DNA of 61,321 nt. Source: Ignavibacteria bacterium UBA7675. GTDB taxonomy: Bacteria > Bacteroidota > Ignavibacteria > Kapaibacteriales > UB7675. The number at the start of each line of letters is the position of its first letter. Positions within the stretch are counted from its first letter, which is position 1. The position numbers and the translations under genes are program-made. Where the stretch lies: positions 49,809-111,129 of the forward strand of contig DLHF01000013.1 in assembly GCA_002483085.1 (NCBI GenBank), read 5' to 3'. Under the pieces are notes generated by a model. That model saw only the letters and a list, made by a program, of their open reading frames with translations. It had not been told where the DNA came from and ran no database searches. Of this stretch, positions 37,480 through 45,610 are shown one piece after another.

Positions 37480-38772
37480 TTACTGCTGCTGCGCCTTGAA
37501 CAGTTCTTCTTCGGTTTTCACGATGGTTTGCACGTTTTGCGCTGCGCTCTCCTTGCCGATTTTTCGGTAGGCAGTAGTGAGGTACTGAGCAAATTTGCTG
37601 CGAATGTCGTGCCTGCGTGTGGGGTCGGACACCTGTAGCCACACGTGCTGTTCAAACGAACGCTCAAGTCGGGAGATCACATTGCGCGGGCGCGATGCTG
37701 TGTCTTTGGCAGCCAGCGCGAGCATATTTGCCAGCCTTGCGTCGATGTCGCTCGTGCCTTTCAGAGCAAAAGAGCTATCCTTTTTCTTCATGTAGTTGTT
37801 GAACTTGTCAATCTTTTTGTCGAGCGAGTCTATCGTGTTTTGGTCGAAGCTATACACTGTAAAGTTCTGGTGCATTTTGGGGCGTATACGCACAAGTACA
37901 TCGTCGGGAGAGTCGGCAAAGTTCTTTTCGCTCAGCACTTCAATAATGCTGTTTGCTTTGTCGGCTGTAAGGTCGGTGTTCAGCAGCAGTAGGCCGCCGC
38001 GTACAGCCATGCCGCCGAGAAAACCGTCGAGCTTGCCGAAGTGGCGCAGAATAGCTTGGCGGATGAACTGTCCTTGGTTATAGCAGCGCTGGAAATCGTC
38101 GCCTCCCAGCCCTTTGCGCGAGCGCAGGACGCGCAGCGTGTTCTTGGGATTTTTATAGCCGAGCAGTTCCATCACACCCATTGCTTGGGAGAAGCCCACT
38201 TCCATGTAGTAGTCGATGCGGGGTACACCCGCAATGCGTGCCAGCTCTGAGTGGTACGATTTGCGGCTGCGGTTGGGCAGCACATTAGCCAGAATATTGA
38301 ACCGCTGCATGGAGTCGGCTGTAAAGCCCGCCTCCGCTGGCGTGTCGCGCGGGACGGAGGTGATCACAATCTTACCGCTGTCTGGATAGATCGAAAGCAC
38401 ATGGTTGCCATCGGCGTGCGGAGTTCTATCGCCAACGCGACTGTCTACACCAGTCACAGCAATATGAATGGCGCGCCCTTTAATAGTTCCCTCAAACGAT
38501 TTGATGTTCTTTATCTCTGTGACTTCTGCTGCACTCGTCGTATCGGTGTTCCGGTCGTTATCGCTGTTGTTCAGAGTATGAGCTACATCGGATGCAGGCG
38601 CGATTTCGCTGGCTTCGGCACGCTCTACAAGCGACACAGACGCAGGTCTTTTGCCGGGAGAAAGAGCTTTTGCCGCTTGCCGTTGTTCGGCAGGGCGCTC
38701 GGAATCCTGCGAGCAGGACGCAAACAAAAACACGCAGCAAAAGAGAGCCGAAAGAAAGGGGAAATGTCTCAT
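37480..38772 (-). CDS. LytR-CpsA-Psr (LCP) domain lipoprotein
   Basis: A 430-residue protein from the ATG at 38772; MRHFPFLSALFCCVFLFASCS is a lipoprotein signal with lipobox FASC. After an 80-residue Ser/Ala/Asp-rich linker comes an LCP-like domain: HIAVTGVDSR, DGNHVLSIYPDSGKIVITSVPRDT and a FSQAMGVMELLG segment. LCP enzymes transfer polyprenyl-linked glycans onto peptidoglycan or proteins in Gram-positive bacteria; in diderms their role is mostly unknown. The C-terminal 100 residues are helical with no match. A candidate promoter lies about 180 bases upstream. Confidence 0.75.
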   Translation of the reverse strand: MRHFPFLSALFCCVFLFASCSQDSERPAEQRQAAKALSPGKRPASVSLVERAEASEIAPASDVAHTLNNSDNDRNTDTTSAAEVTEIKNIKSFEGTIKGRAIHIAVTGVDSRVGDRTPHADGNHVLSIYPDSGKIVITSVPRDTPAEAGFTADSMQRFNILANVLPNRSRKSYHSELARIAGVPRIDYYMEVGFSQAMGVMELLGYKNPKNTLRVLRSRKGLGGDDFQRCYNQGQFIRQAILRHFGKLDGFLGGMAVRGGLLLLNTDLTADKANSIIEVLSEKNFADSPDDVLVRIRPKMHQNFTVYSFDQNTIDSLDKKIDKFNNYMKKKDSSFALKGTSDIDARLANMLALAAKDTASRPRNVISRLERSFEQHVWLQVSDPTRRHDIRSKFAQYLTTAYRKIGKESAAQNVQTIVKTEEELFKAQQQ

Positions 38773-38948
38773 ATACAAATAGCTACAGCCTGAAAAAGTC
38801 CGTGAAGGGCGTGTGGACGGACGAGCCATACGGGAAGTGTTCGCACAGTACACCACTCCGAAAAACAGTGTCTTGCTGCTCCGATGGGCGTGTCGTATCG
38901 CCTGTGCCGGTAAGCGCTCCAACTCCTATGGTGCAGACCGGCAAACCA

Positions 38949-38980
38949 CAAATATATCTGATTCTCTGATTGTGGAAAAG
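38949..38980 (-). promoter_or_regulatory. Candidate promoter of the LCP-like gene
   Basis: Minus strand: TTTT-type box near 38979-38976, about 19 bases, TATATTTG (38956-38949). The -7 match is exact, the upstream box imperfect. It implies a leader of about 170 bases. Confidence 0.4.
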
Positions 38981-39005
38981 GAAGTATTGGAGGAACTGCA
39001 ATCAG

Positions 39006-39213
39006 AGCGCTTCGGTCGCTGGCTTTCCGCTTTGCCTCTGCACCGCGCTGCACGTCCGCCGCGTGGCTACCTGGCTTTCATCGCGGCAGCAGGAGCAAGC
39101 ATCGGCGGCTGGCGTTCGGGCAACCGATAAGCGGGCTGTGCGACCGGCGACAGCGACGCCCGGTAGAGCCGTCCCGTTAGGGCGACTCGATGCAGCGACG
39201 CCCGTGCCACAAG
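39006..39213 (+). repeat. Dispersed intergenic element, copy H (full length, with extra hairpin)
   Basis: Left module AGCGCTTCGGTC and CTGCACCGCGCTGCAC; core GCGACCGGCGACAGCGAC; an inserted hairpin GAGCCGTCCCGTTAGGGCG; terminal GACGCCCGTGCCACAA. The terminal block is 20 bases after the stop of the ABC permease gene on the minus strand. Confidence 0.82.
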
Positions 39214-39232
39214 CTATCGCAGAACCGCAGGC

Positions 39233-40060
39233 TCAAAACTCTTTTTTTCTGAACACGAGAATAGAGAGAGCAAAAAACACTGCTGCAAAACCGCTGGCAT
39301 TGACAACGGGGTACATGTGTTCGATTGTCCTGTTCTGGATCATATCCGACGACATCTGGTTGAGATCGGCCATTTGGGGCAAGATATAGTAGAAAAAGGA
39401 GATCACCGAGCGCCACGTTTCGCTTGTAATAAGCGGGAAGAGAAATTCTTCGCGGCTGAACAGCAGTCCGCTGATGACCGATGCCAGCAAGTAGCAGACA
39501 ATCATGCCGAGCGCCGACGACTGCGTGGTAACGCCTATGAACACGAGAACGGAGTACAGGCTGATAAAGCCGAGAAGTGCCGGAGCGAGCGATAGTAGAT
39601 AGCCTACATTCCATATCCCCGTAGCTGCCGAAATAATAATCCACGAGGCGAGAATAAAGAAAACGATATTAACAGCAGCAACGACGAAGCCACCGAGAAT
39701 TTTGCCGAGAAGCAGCTTTGTGCGCGAGAGCGGCTTAGAAAGCAAGAGGTCGATAGTGCCGCGCTCCATGATAGAGGGGATTGTATTAGCAGCCACAAAA
39801 ATAGAAAAGAATATAGCTGCGTAGAAGAACGCGCCACCGATGCCCATTTCCACGGAGTACACGAGTTCGCGTAGAGCTACGCCGTTGGGGTCGTCGGGCG
39901 TGGGCTGTAGATGTGCGATAGTATCGCTGGCCGACGAGCTAAAAAAGTACAGCGCTAGGCCAATCAGAACAAGGGAGGAGATGACAAAGAAACCGATCAT
40001 CACCTTTTTAGAAATGGCTTCGAGGAATGTTTCGCGTATAAGTCCGGCGATTTGCATCAT
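39233..40060 (-). CDS. ABC transporter permease (ABC-2/NosY-like)
   Basis: A 275-residue six-helix permease. The first helix (about 22-41) follows MMQIAGLIRETFLEAISKKV, and the motif SIMERGTIDLLLSKPLSRTKLLLGKILGG after the second helix is the ABC-2 hallmark. The overall size and layout match NosY-type permeases. Its start overlaps the ATPase gene by 4 bases (40057-40060), so the two form one transporter. Substrate unknown. The operon continues upstream to mazG. Confidence 0.88.
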   Translation of the reverse strand: MMQIAGLIRETFLEAISKKVMIGFFVISSLVLIGLALYFFSSSASDTIAHLQPTPDDPNGVALRELVYSVEMGIGGAFFYAAIFFSIFVAANTIPSIMERGTIDLLLSKPLSRTKLLLGKILGGFVVAAVNIVFFILASWIIISAATGIWNVGYLLSLAPALLGFISLYSVLVFIGVTTQSSALGMIVCYLLASVISGLLFSREEFLFPLITSETWRSVISFFYYILPQMADLNQMSSDMIQNRTIEHMYPVVNASGFAAVFFALSILVFRKKEF

Positions 40061-40971
40061 TGCTGGTCGACAAGTGAAAGGAATAAATCTTCGAGCGAGC
40101 TGCGCTTGGGCACAATAGAAGCTATCAGCACTGAGCGGCTTCGGAGCATGTCGATCAGCGCATTGAGATCGGCAGGCGTTGCTACCGACACATCGAGGGT
40201 ACGGCGCACGGGATCGGCAGAGAGCAGGCCGGGCACAGCATCGGGCACTGGCGAACCTTCGGCATAGGCAATGGTGTACACTCCATGCGATTCTGTAAGC
40301 TCGCGGGTAGTGCCAGCCCGCAGCACAGCGCCTTTGTTCATAATCACCACCCGGTCGGTTACTAATTCCACCTCCGAGAGCAGGTGAGAATTGAGAAAGA
40401 TCGTCGTTCCCGCGTTTTTTTCCTCAAGCAGCAGGTCGCGTATTTCCTTGCGGCCCAGCGGGTCGATACCATCAGTAGGCTCGTCCAGAAACAGCACACG
40501 GGGGCTATTGAGCAGCGCTTGAGCGAGCCCGAGCCGTTGGAGCATTCCTTTTGAGTATTCGCGCACACGCTGCTTTCGCCTGTCGTACAGCGACACTCGT
40601 TTCAGCAGCAGCTCGATACGGCTGCGGAGGGATGCACCCGACATACCCGAGAGATTGCCATAGAACAGCAGCGTTTGCTCGCCGCTCAGATGCGCGGGAT
40701 AGCGGTGATTTTCCGGCAGGAAGCCCACAAAGCGTCGGGCTCGCACCGAGGGAATAGCATCGCCGAGCACATACGCACCGCCCGATGTGGGCGAAGTAAT
40801 GCCGAGCAGGAGCTTCACAAGTGTGGTTTTGCCTGCGCCATTGGGGCCGAGCAGGCCAAAAACCTCGCCGCTGCCTATCGACATTGTAAGAGGCTGCAAC
40901 GCTGTTACTGTTTTGTCCTTGCCGAGGCTGTAAGTTTTCGAGAGGTTTTCAATGCGAATTGTTTGTTCCAT
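40057..40971 (-). CDS. ABC transporter ATP-binding protein
   Basis: A 304-residue ATPase with Walker A GPNGAGKT (39-46), signature YSKGMLQRLGLAQALL, Walker B VLFLDEPTDGIDP and switch LNSHLLSEVE. The C-terminal 85 residues form an accessory domain. It powers the overlapping downstream permease. Its start lies 23 bases inside mazG, suggesting read-through translation from the mazG message. Confidence 0.9.
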   Translation of the reverse strand: MEQTIRIENLSKTYSLGKDKTVTALQPLTMSIGSGEVFGLLGPNGAGKTTLVKLLLGITSPTSGGAYVLGDAIPSVRARRFVGFLPENHRYPAHLSGEQTLLFYGNLSGMSGASLRSRIELLLKRVSLYDRRKQRVREYSKGMLQRLGLAQALLNSPRVLFLDEPTDGIDPLGRKEIRDLLLEEKNAGTTIFLNSHLLSEVELVTDRVVIMNKGAVLRAGTTRELTESHGVYTIAYAEGSPVPDAVPGLLSADPVRRTLDVSVATPADLNALIDMLRSRSVLIASIVPKRSSLEDLFLSLVDQQ

Positions 40972-41782
40972 CCTGCGTGCGCTCTAGTTGTTTTGCTTCG
41001 TTCCAGATATCGTCCATTTCACCGAGGGTCATATCGCGGAGTTGTTTGCCTTGCGCTGCTGCCTGTTCTTCGATAAAGCGGAACCGGCGGGTAAACTTAC
41101 TATTGGTATATTGCAGAGCTTCTTCGGCCACAATGTGCTCGAATCGCGCTGCATTAATAAGAGCAAAGAGCACATCACCGAACTCCTCGAATGCTTTTTC
41201 TTTTTCTCCTGCTTCGAGTTCTGCACGGAACTCTTTCAGTTCTTCTTCTACTTTATTCCAGACATCTTCCTTCTTTTTCCAGTCAAAGCCCACATTCGAC
41301 ACTTTTTCTTGGATGCGTTGAGCGCGCAGCAGAGCGGGGAGGCTACTGGGCACGCCTTCCAGAACGGAGCGGCGGCCTTCTGTCATTTTGATCTGCTCCC
41401 AATTTTGCATCACCTGTTCGGGGCTATCGGCCACACGCGAGCCAAACACATGAGGGTGGCGGCGCACGAGCTTATTAAACTCCTGCTCGATAACATCGCG
41501 CATAGAGAAGGCGCCGCGCTCTTCGGCCAGCACTGCGTGCATCACCACATGGAGGAACAGATCGCCGAGCTCTTTAGAGAACTCCTTATCATCGCCATTT
41601 TTAATAGCTTCGAGTGTTTCATAGACCTCTTCAACCAGCAAATGGGAGATAGATTCATGAGTTTGCTCTTTGTCCCACGGGCAATCGGAGCGGAGAATAC
41701 GCACTAATTCTATAAACGAGCCGAACTGTTCCAGAACATTATCTGGCTGTTTCGGGTACGGCACCTGTCTGGATTGTTCCAC
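40949..41782 (-). CDS. mazG: Nucleoside triphosphate pyrophosphohydrolase MazG
   Basis: A 277-residue cytosolic all-alpha NTPase with two MazG repeats. The N-terminal one has CPWDKEQTHESISHLLVEEVYE and KELGDLFLHVVMHA, giving the EExxE and ExxD metal-binding pattern; the second is in the VEEELKEFRAELE and FEEFGDVLFALINAAR segment. It hydrolyses abnormal and normal NTPs to NMP and pyrophosphate. Genes for an ABC exporter overlap its 3' end. A candidate promoter faces and overlaps the rplM promoter in the 139-base divergent region. Confidence 0.93.
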   Translation of the reverse strand: MEQSRQVPYPKQPDNVLEQFGSFIELVRILRSDCPWDKEQTHESISHLLVEEVYETLEAIKNGDDKEFSKELGDLFLHVVMHAVLAEERGAFSMRDVIEQEFNKLVRRHPHVFGSRVADSPEQVMQNWEQIKMTEGRRSVLEGVPSSLPALLRAQRIQEKVSNVGFDWKKKEDVWNKVEEELKEFRAELEAGEKEKAFEEFGDVLFALINAARFEHIVAEEALQYTNSKFTRRFRFIEEQAAAQGKQLRDMTLGEMDDIWNEAKQLERTQDGTNNSH

Positions 41783-41817
41783 TTAGACCCCTGATCATGC
41801 AAAAAATTACGGGTTTT

Positions 41818-41848
41818 CAAAATTACGGTTTGGATTTCTGCTATTCAA
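41818..41848 (-). promoter_or_regulatory. Candidate promoter of mazG
   Basis: Minus strand: TTG (41848-41846), 20 bases, TAATTTTG (41825-41818), 36 bases before the mazG ATG. It overlaps the divergent rplM promoter. Confidence 0.5.
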
Positions 41849-41860
41849 CAAATATTTTTG
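41829..41860 (+). promoter_or_regulatory. Promoter of the rplM-rpsI ribosomal protein operon
   Basis: TTTG (41829-41832), 20-base spacer, TATTTTTG (41853-41860), about 55 bases before the rplM start. Exact match to the Bacteroidota pattern. Confidence 0.72.
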
Positions 41861-41921
41861 CAGGCTGTATGTTAAAATAGGAATTCCTTATTCCCTTTAT
41901 TCAATATTGTCAGGTGACGTT

Positions 41922-42377
41922 GTGAACTCAAGTGCAAAAATCACACAGTCAATCAAAGAAGCGGACGTCAACCGCCAGTGGTTCATCGTTGACGCAGCCG
42001 GCCAAACGCTTGGCCGCCTCGCTTCGCAGGTTGCCTTTGTCATTCGCGGGAAGCACCGTCCGTACTTTACACCGCACGTAGACTGCGGGGATTTTGTCAT
42101 CGTCATCAATGCGGACAAGATTAAAGTTACCGGAAAGCGCGAAGAAAAGAAAGAATATTTTCACTATACCGGCTACCCGGGTGGCGGTCGTTTCCGTGCA
42201 TTCAAGTCGCTCAAGACAGAGAATCCGGAGTTTGTGATTCGCCATGCCGTAAGCGGTATGCTGCCGAAAAACATCCTTGGCCGCAAGATGGTGAAGAAGT
42301 TGAAAGTCTATGGGGGTGCTGAACATCCGCACGCTGCCCAGAAGCCCACGAACATGGCATTACCTTACGCTGAATAA
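41922..42377 (+). CDS. rplM: 50S ribosomal protein L13
   Basis: A 151-residue protein if started at the GTG at 41922, which is preceded by AGGTGA at the right distance; a TTG at 41907 in the same frame lacks such support. Family motifs are WFIVDAAGQTLGRLAS, GKHRPYFTPHVDCGDFVIVINADKI and a VSGMLPKNILGR stretch. L13 is an early assembly protein of the large subunit. The gene is followed by rpsI, the conserved pair. A hairpin and T-rich run lie between the two genes. Confidence 0.97.
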   Translation: MNSSAKITQSIKEADVNRQWFIVDAAGQTLGRLASQVAFVIRGKHRPYFTPHVDCGDFVIVINADKIKVTGKREEKKEYFHYTGYPGGGRFRAFKSLKTENPEFVIRHAVSGMLPKNILGRKMVKKLKVYGGAEHPHAAQKPTNMALPYAE

Positions 42378-42382
42378 GCGCA

Positions 42383-42408
42383 TCGGGTAACTCCCGAATT
42401 TTGTTTTA
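42383..42408 (+). terminator. Hairpin with T-rich tail after rplM
   Basis: TCGGG/CCCGA stem followed by ATTTTGTTTT, five bases after the rplM stop. A weak terminator or processing signal inside the operon. Confidence 0.45.
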
Positions 42409-42438
42409 CACTATCTATAAAATCAACGGAGACGTGGA

Positions 42439-42825
42439 ATGAATCCCACTCCTTCTATCGGAAGAAGAAAAACAGCCAGAGCGAATGTCCGTATTACACC
42501 GGGCGCTGGCGTGATTACCGTCAATAAACTGCCGGTCGAAGAATATTTTCCGGTCGAGCTGCAGCGTCGCGAAGCATTGCTTCCGCTGAGCGTTGCCAAC
42601 CTCGAAGGGCACTTTGATATTCATATTTCGACCAACGGCGGCGGTAAAAGCGGTCAGGCAGGCGCTATCCAGCTCGGCATAGCACGCGCACTTGTGGTGT
42701 ACAACCCCGAGCTGAAGTTGCTGCTGCGTCCGGCTGGTCTGGTTACACGCGATCCGCGTATGGTTGAGCGCAAGAAGTTCGGCCAGCGCAAAGCACGCAA
42801 GCGCTTCCAGTTCTCGAAACGCTGA
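42439..42825 (+). CDS. rpsI: 30S ribosomal protein S9
   Basis: A 128-residue protein of normal S9 length, from the start MNPTPSIGRRKTARANVRI to the basic tail ARKRFQFSKR that reaches the P-site tRNA. Internal motifs: GVITVNKLPVEEYFP and GGGKSGQAGAIQLGIARAL. It follows rplM by 61 bases. Start ATG is preceded by a GGAG. Confidence 0.97.
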   Translation: MNPTPSIGRRKTARANVRITPGAGVITVNKLPVEEYFPVELQRREALLPLSVANLEGHFDIHISTNGGGKSGQAGAIQLGIARALVVYNPELKLLLRPAGLVTRDPRMVERKKFGQRKARKRFQFSKR

Positions 42826-42831
42826 TCGCCG

Positions 42832-42847
42832 GGCGGCTTTTGCCGCC
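42832..42847 (+). terminator. GC-rich hairpin between rpsI and rpsB
   Basis: GGCGGC-TTTT-GCCGCC starting six bases after the rpsI stop. A T-rich stretch follows only some ten bases later, so termination would be partial. Confidence 0.45.
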
Positions 42848-42957
42848 TTCAACTCATAATTTTTACTATTCATGTTCCGGGACCGTGCGGTGTGTGGCGC
42901 CAAAGAGCGCTTTCCGCAGCGGGATGAACGGGGCAGAAGTCAAACACAGGAGTACAC

Positions 42958-43824
42958 ATGCATCGCATATCTGTCGAGCAACTGCTCGAATCAGGTGCTC
43001 ATTTCGGGCATCTTACCCGCCGCTGGAACCCCAAAATGCGCAACTTCATCTTTGGTGAGCGCAATGGGATACACATCATCGACATCCGTAAAACTCAGCT
43101 TCTTGTAGACGTTGCCCACGACGCAGCTTTAGAAATCGCCTCCAAAGGACAGAAATTTTTGTTCGTTGGCACCAAAAAACAGGCGAAAGAAGCCATCGGA
43201 GCTGAAGCTACACGCGCAGGCTGCTACTATGTAAGCGACCGCTGGCTTGGTGGTATGCTTACCAACTTCCCCACAGTGCGTAAAAGCATTAAGCGCCTGG
43301 AAGTTATTGAGAAAATGGAAGCCGACGGTACATTCGACAAACTCAAGAAAAAAGAGCGTCTTACGATTTCCCGCGAAAAAGAGAAACTCGAGCGCGTGTT
43401 CGGCGGTATTCGCCACATGACACGCCTGCCGGGTGCTCTGTTTATTGTGGATATCAAAAAAGAACACATTGCCATCAGCGAAGCCAAAAAACTCGGTATT
43501 CCCGTATTTGCTATTGTGGATACCAATTGCGATCCCAACCAAGTAGAATACCCGATCCCGGCCAACGACGATTCGATCCGCACTATTGAAATTCTCGCTA
43601 AAGTCATGGCTGATGCTGTAGGCGAAGGCCGTGAAGTAGCTAAAATTCGCAATGCCGATGAATCCGCTGCCGGTGATCGCGAGTTCAAAGAAAACGACGG
43701 TGCCGATGCTGGCGACGAAGCCTCTAAAGTGCGCCGCCGCATGCGCCAGCGCAGAAGAAGAGAGGACGAAGGCAACGAAGGTGGTGCAGAAACCGCCGAA
43801 GCAGCTCCGGCAGCAGGCGAATAA
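42958..43824 (+). CDS. rpsB: 30S ribosomal protein S2 with charged C-terminal extension
   Basis: A 288-residue S2, about 45 longer than E. coli S2. The body is standard (LLESGAHFGHLTRRWNPKM, FVGTKKQAKEAI, RWLGGMLTNF, DTNCDPNQVEYPIPANDD). The last 65 residues switch to an acidic stretch and then a basic run (KVRRRMRQRRRRE) before an Ala/Glu-rich end. S2 binds the small subunit near S1. The extension is outside the usual fold, and its effect is unknown. Followed by tsf, the universal partner. Confidence 0.97.
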   Translation: MHRISVEQLLESGAHFGHLTRRWNPKMRNFIFGERNGIHIIDIRKTQLLVDVAHDAALEIASKGQKFLFVGTKKQAKEAIGAEATRAGCYYVSDRWLGGMLTNFPTVRKSIKRLEVIEKMEADGTFDKLKKKERLTISREKEKLERVFGGIRHMTRLPGALFIVDIKKEHIAISEAKKLGIPVFAIVDTNCDPNQVEYPIPANDDSIRTIEILAKVMADAVGEGREVAKIRNADESAAGDREFKENDGADAGDEASKVRRRMRQRRRREDEGNEGGAETAEAAPAAGE

Positions 43825-43848
43825 AACTATCCCGTATGGATGTGGAAA

Positions 43849-43878
43849 CGACAGGATGGATTCCAATTCATCCTGTCG
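43849..43878 (+). promoter_or_regulatory. Hairpin between rpsB and tsf
   Basis: Stem CGACAGGATG / CATCCTGTCG with a 10-base loop, 24 bases after the rpsB stop and without a T-run. Could modulate the S2 to EF-Ts ratio. Confidence 0.5.
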
Positions 43879-43938
43879 TCGTCGTGAAGTATTCTTGGTA
43901 CATTATAATTCGATAACACTAACCGGAAAGTAAATAGT

Positions 43939-44811
43939 ATGGCAATTTCAGCTTTGCAAGTAAAGGAATTGCGCGATATGACTGGCGCAGGTATGGCCGA
44001 CTGCAAAAAGGCTCTTGAAGAGTCGAGCGGTGACATGACTGGTGCTGTGGAATTTCTGCGCAAACGCGGTGCAGCTTCGGCTGCTAAACGCGCCGACCGT
44101 TCTACAAACGAAGGCTTGGTTATCGCTAAAACACTCGAAAGCGGCAAAATGGCTTCGATGGTGGAAATCAACTGCGAGACAGACTTCGTTGCGCGCAATG
44201 ATGAGTATGTGGAATATGTCAATACGCTGGCTCAGGTTGTGCTGGATCACAATCCCGCATCCGAAGCCGAACTGCTGGCTATCAGCGTTGGCGATAAAAC
44301 CGTAGGCGACTATACCAACGAAATCCTCGCAAAATTCAGCGAGCGCGTAATTATCAAACGCTTTGCGCGTATCGCTACCGAAGGCTATGTGGTAGCGTAT
44401 ATGCACCCGGGCAACAAACTCGGTGTTCTTGTAGAGTTCAATGCCGAGCCGTCGTCGGATGCCGCACGTGGCATGATGCGCGATATCGCTATGCAGGTAG
44501 CTGCTATGAATCCTTCGTTTGTAGGCCGCGAGCAGGTAGACCAGCCCACGCTGGACAAAGAGAAAGAAATCTACATCCAGCAGGCAATTCAAGAAGGCAA
44601 AAAGCCCGAGATTGCAGAGCGCGTGGCATCGGGTCGTATGGAAAAATATTACCAGGATAACTGCCTTGTAGAGCAGACCTTCGTAAAAGACTCCGGTAAT
44701 ACGATTACTGATGTACTGAAGCAGATCGGACCTGATGTACAGGTTGTGCAGTTCCTGCGCTTCCATCTCGGCGATCAGCAGCAAGCCAATGGCAACGAGA
44801 GCAATAACTAA
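43939..44811 (+). CDS. tsf: Elongation factor Ts
   Basis: A 290-residue protein. The N-terminal module ALQVKELRDMTGAGMADCKKAL and the core motif VEINCETDFVARNDEY are diagnostic. EF-Ts exchanges GDP for GTP on EF-Tu. Length and domain order are normal for the long bacterial form, with a C-terminal coiled region ending VVQFLRFHLGDQ. It lies between rpsB and pyrH, the conserved order, with an attenuator-like terminator following its stop. Confidence 0.97.
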   Translation: MAISALQVKELRDMTGAGMADCKKALEESSGDMTGAVEFLRKRGAASAAKRADRSTNEGLVIAKTLESGKMASMVEINCETDFVARNDEYVEYVNTLAQVVLDHNPASEAELLAISVGDKTVGDYTNEILAKFSERVIIKRFARIATEGYVVAYMHPGNKLGVLVEFNAEPSSDAARGMMRDIAMQVAAMNPSFVGREQVDQPTLDKEKEIYIQQAIQEGKKPEIAERVASGRMEKYYQDNCLVEQTFVKDSGNTITDVLKQIGPDVQVVQFLRFHLGDQQQANGNESNN

Positions 44812-44821
44812 TCGAATACGC

Positions 44822-44855
44822 AAGTCTCAAAGCCAAAAACTTTGAGACTTTTTTG
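44822..44855 (+). terminator. Intrinsic terminator/attenuator between tsf and pyrH
   Basis: AAGTCTCAAAG / CTTTGAGACTT, a perfect 11-base stem with a seven-base loop and a TTTTTTG tail, just before the pyrH ribosome binding site. It likely reduces read-through into pyrH. Confidence 0.8.
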
Positions 44856-44867
44856 TATAGGGAGTCT

Positions 44868-45575
44868 ATGAAGTACAGAAGAATACTTCTGAAATTAAGC
44901 GGCGAAGCGCTGATGGGTGAACAGGAGTACGGCATTGACCCCAATGTACTGGCGTATATTGCCGGTGAAGTGTCCGAAGTTGGTTCGCTTGGTGTGCAGG
45001 TGGGCATTGTGATTGGTGGTGGTAATATTTACCGTGGAGTCGAAGGTGCTGCACAGGGTATCGACCGGGTAACTGGCGACCACATGGGTATGCTTGCCAC
45101 TGTGATAAATGCGCTCGCATTGCAGAATGCCTTGGAGGAACGCAGCATTCCTACGCGCCTTCAGACTGCTATCAAAATGGAGCAAATCGCCGAGCCGTAT
45201 ATACGCCGTCGCGCCATCCGCCACCTTGAGAAGGGGCGAGTGGTGATCTTCGGTGCAGGAACGGGTAATCCCTATTTTACGACTGATACGGCTGCCGCGC
45301 TCCGCGCAACGGAGATCGAAGCTGATGTTATTATCAAGGCTACACGTGTAGATGGCATCTACGACTCCGACCCGGAACTCAATGCCAACGCTGTTCGATA
45401 CGAGCACGTAACCTATGCCGAAGTGCTTGAGAAAAAGCTCCGTGTTATGGATCTGACAGCGATTACGCTGTCGGAGGAAAACTCGCTGCCTATTATCGTC
45501 TTTGACATGAATAGCAAGGGCGACCTCGCCCGGCTTGTGCAGGGCGAATCCGTCGGGACGACGGTTGGTGGCTAA
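44868..45575 (+). CDS. pyrH: UMP kinase
   Basis: A 235-residue amino-acid-kinase-fold enzyme from the ATG at 44868, preceded by AGGGAG; the frame also opens at 44853, within the terminator stem. Motifs are RILLKLSGEALMGEQ, VIGGGNIYRG, HMGMLATVINALALQ and FTTDTAAALRATEI. It phosphorylates UMP to UDP and is hexameric in bacteria. The next gene is frr, the usual arrangement. Confidence 0.96.
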   Translation: MKYRRILLKLSGEALMGEQEYGIDPNVLAYIAGEVSEVGSLGVQVGIVIGGGNIYRGVEGAAQGIDRVTGDHMGMLATVINALALQNALEERSIPTRLQTAIKMEQIAEPYIRRRAIRHLEKGRVVIFGAGTGNPYFTTDTAAALRATEIEADVIIKATRVDGIYDSDPELNANAVRYEHVTYAEVLEKKLRVMDLTAITLSEENSLPIIVFDMNSKGDLARLVQGESVGTTVGG

Positions 45576-45610
45576 GCCGACAATTGTTTCACTCTAATAC
45601 GTATCATATT

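Larger units (their letters stand above)
38773..39232. other. Gene-free stretch with promoter and dispersed element H
   Basis: Contains the likely promoter of the LCP-like gene (38949-38980, minus strand) and the full-length dispersed element H. No supported coding sequence. Confidence 0.6.
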
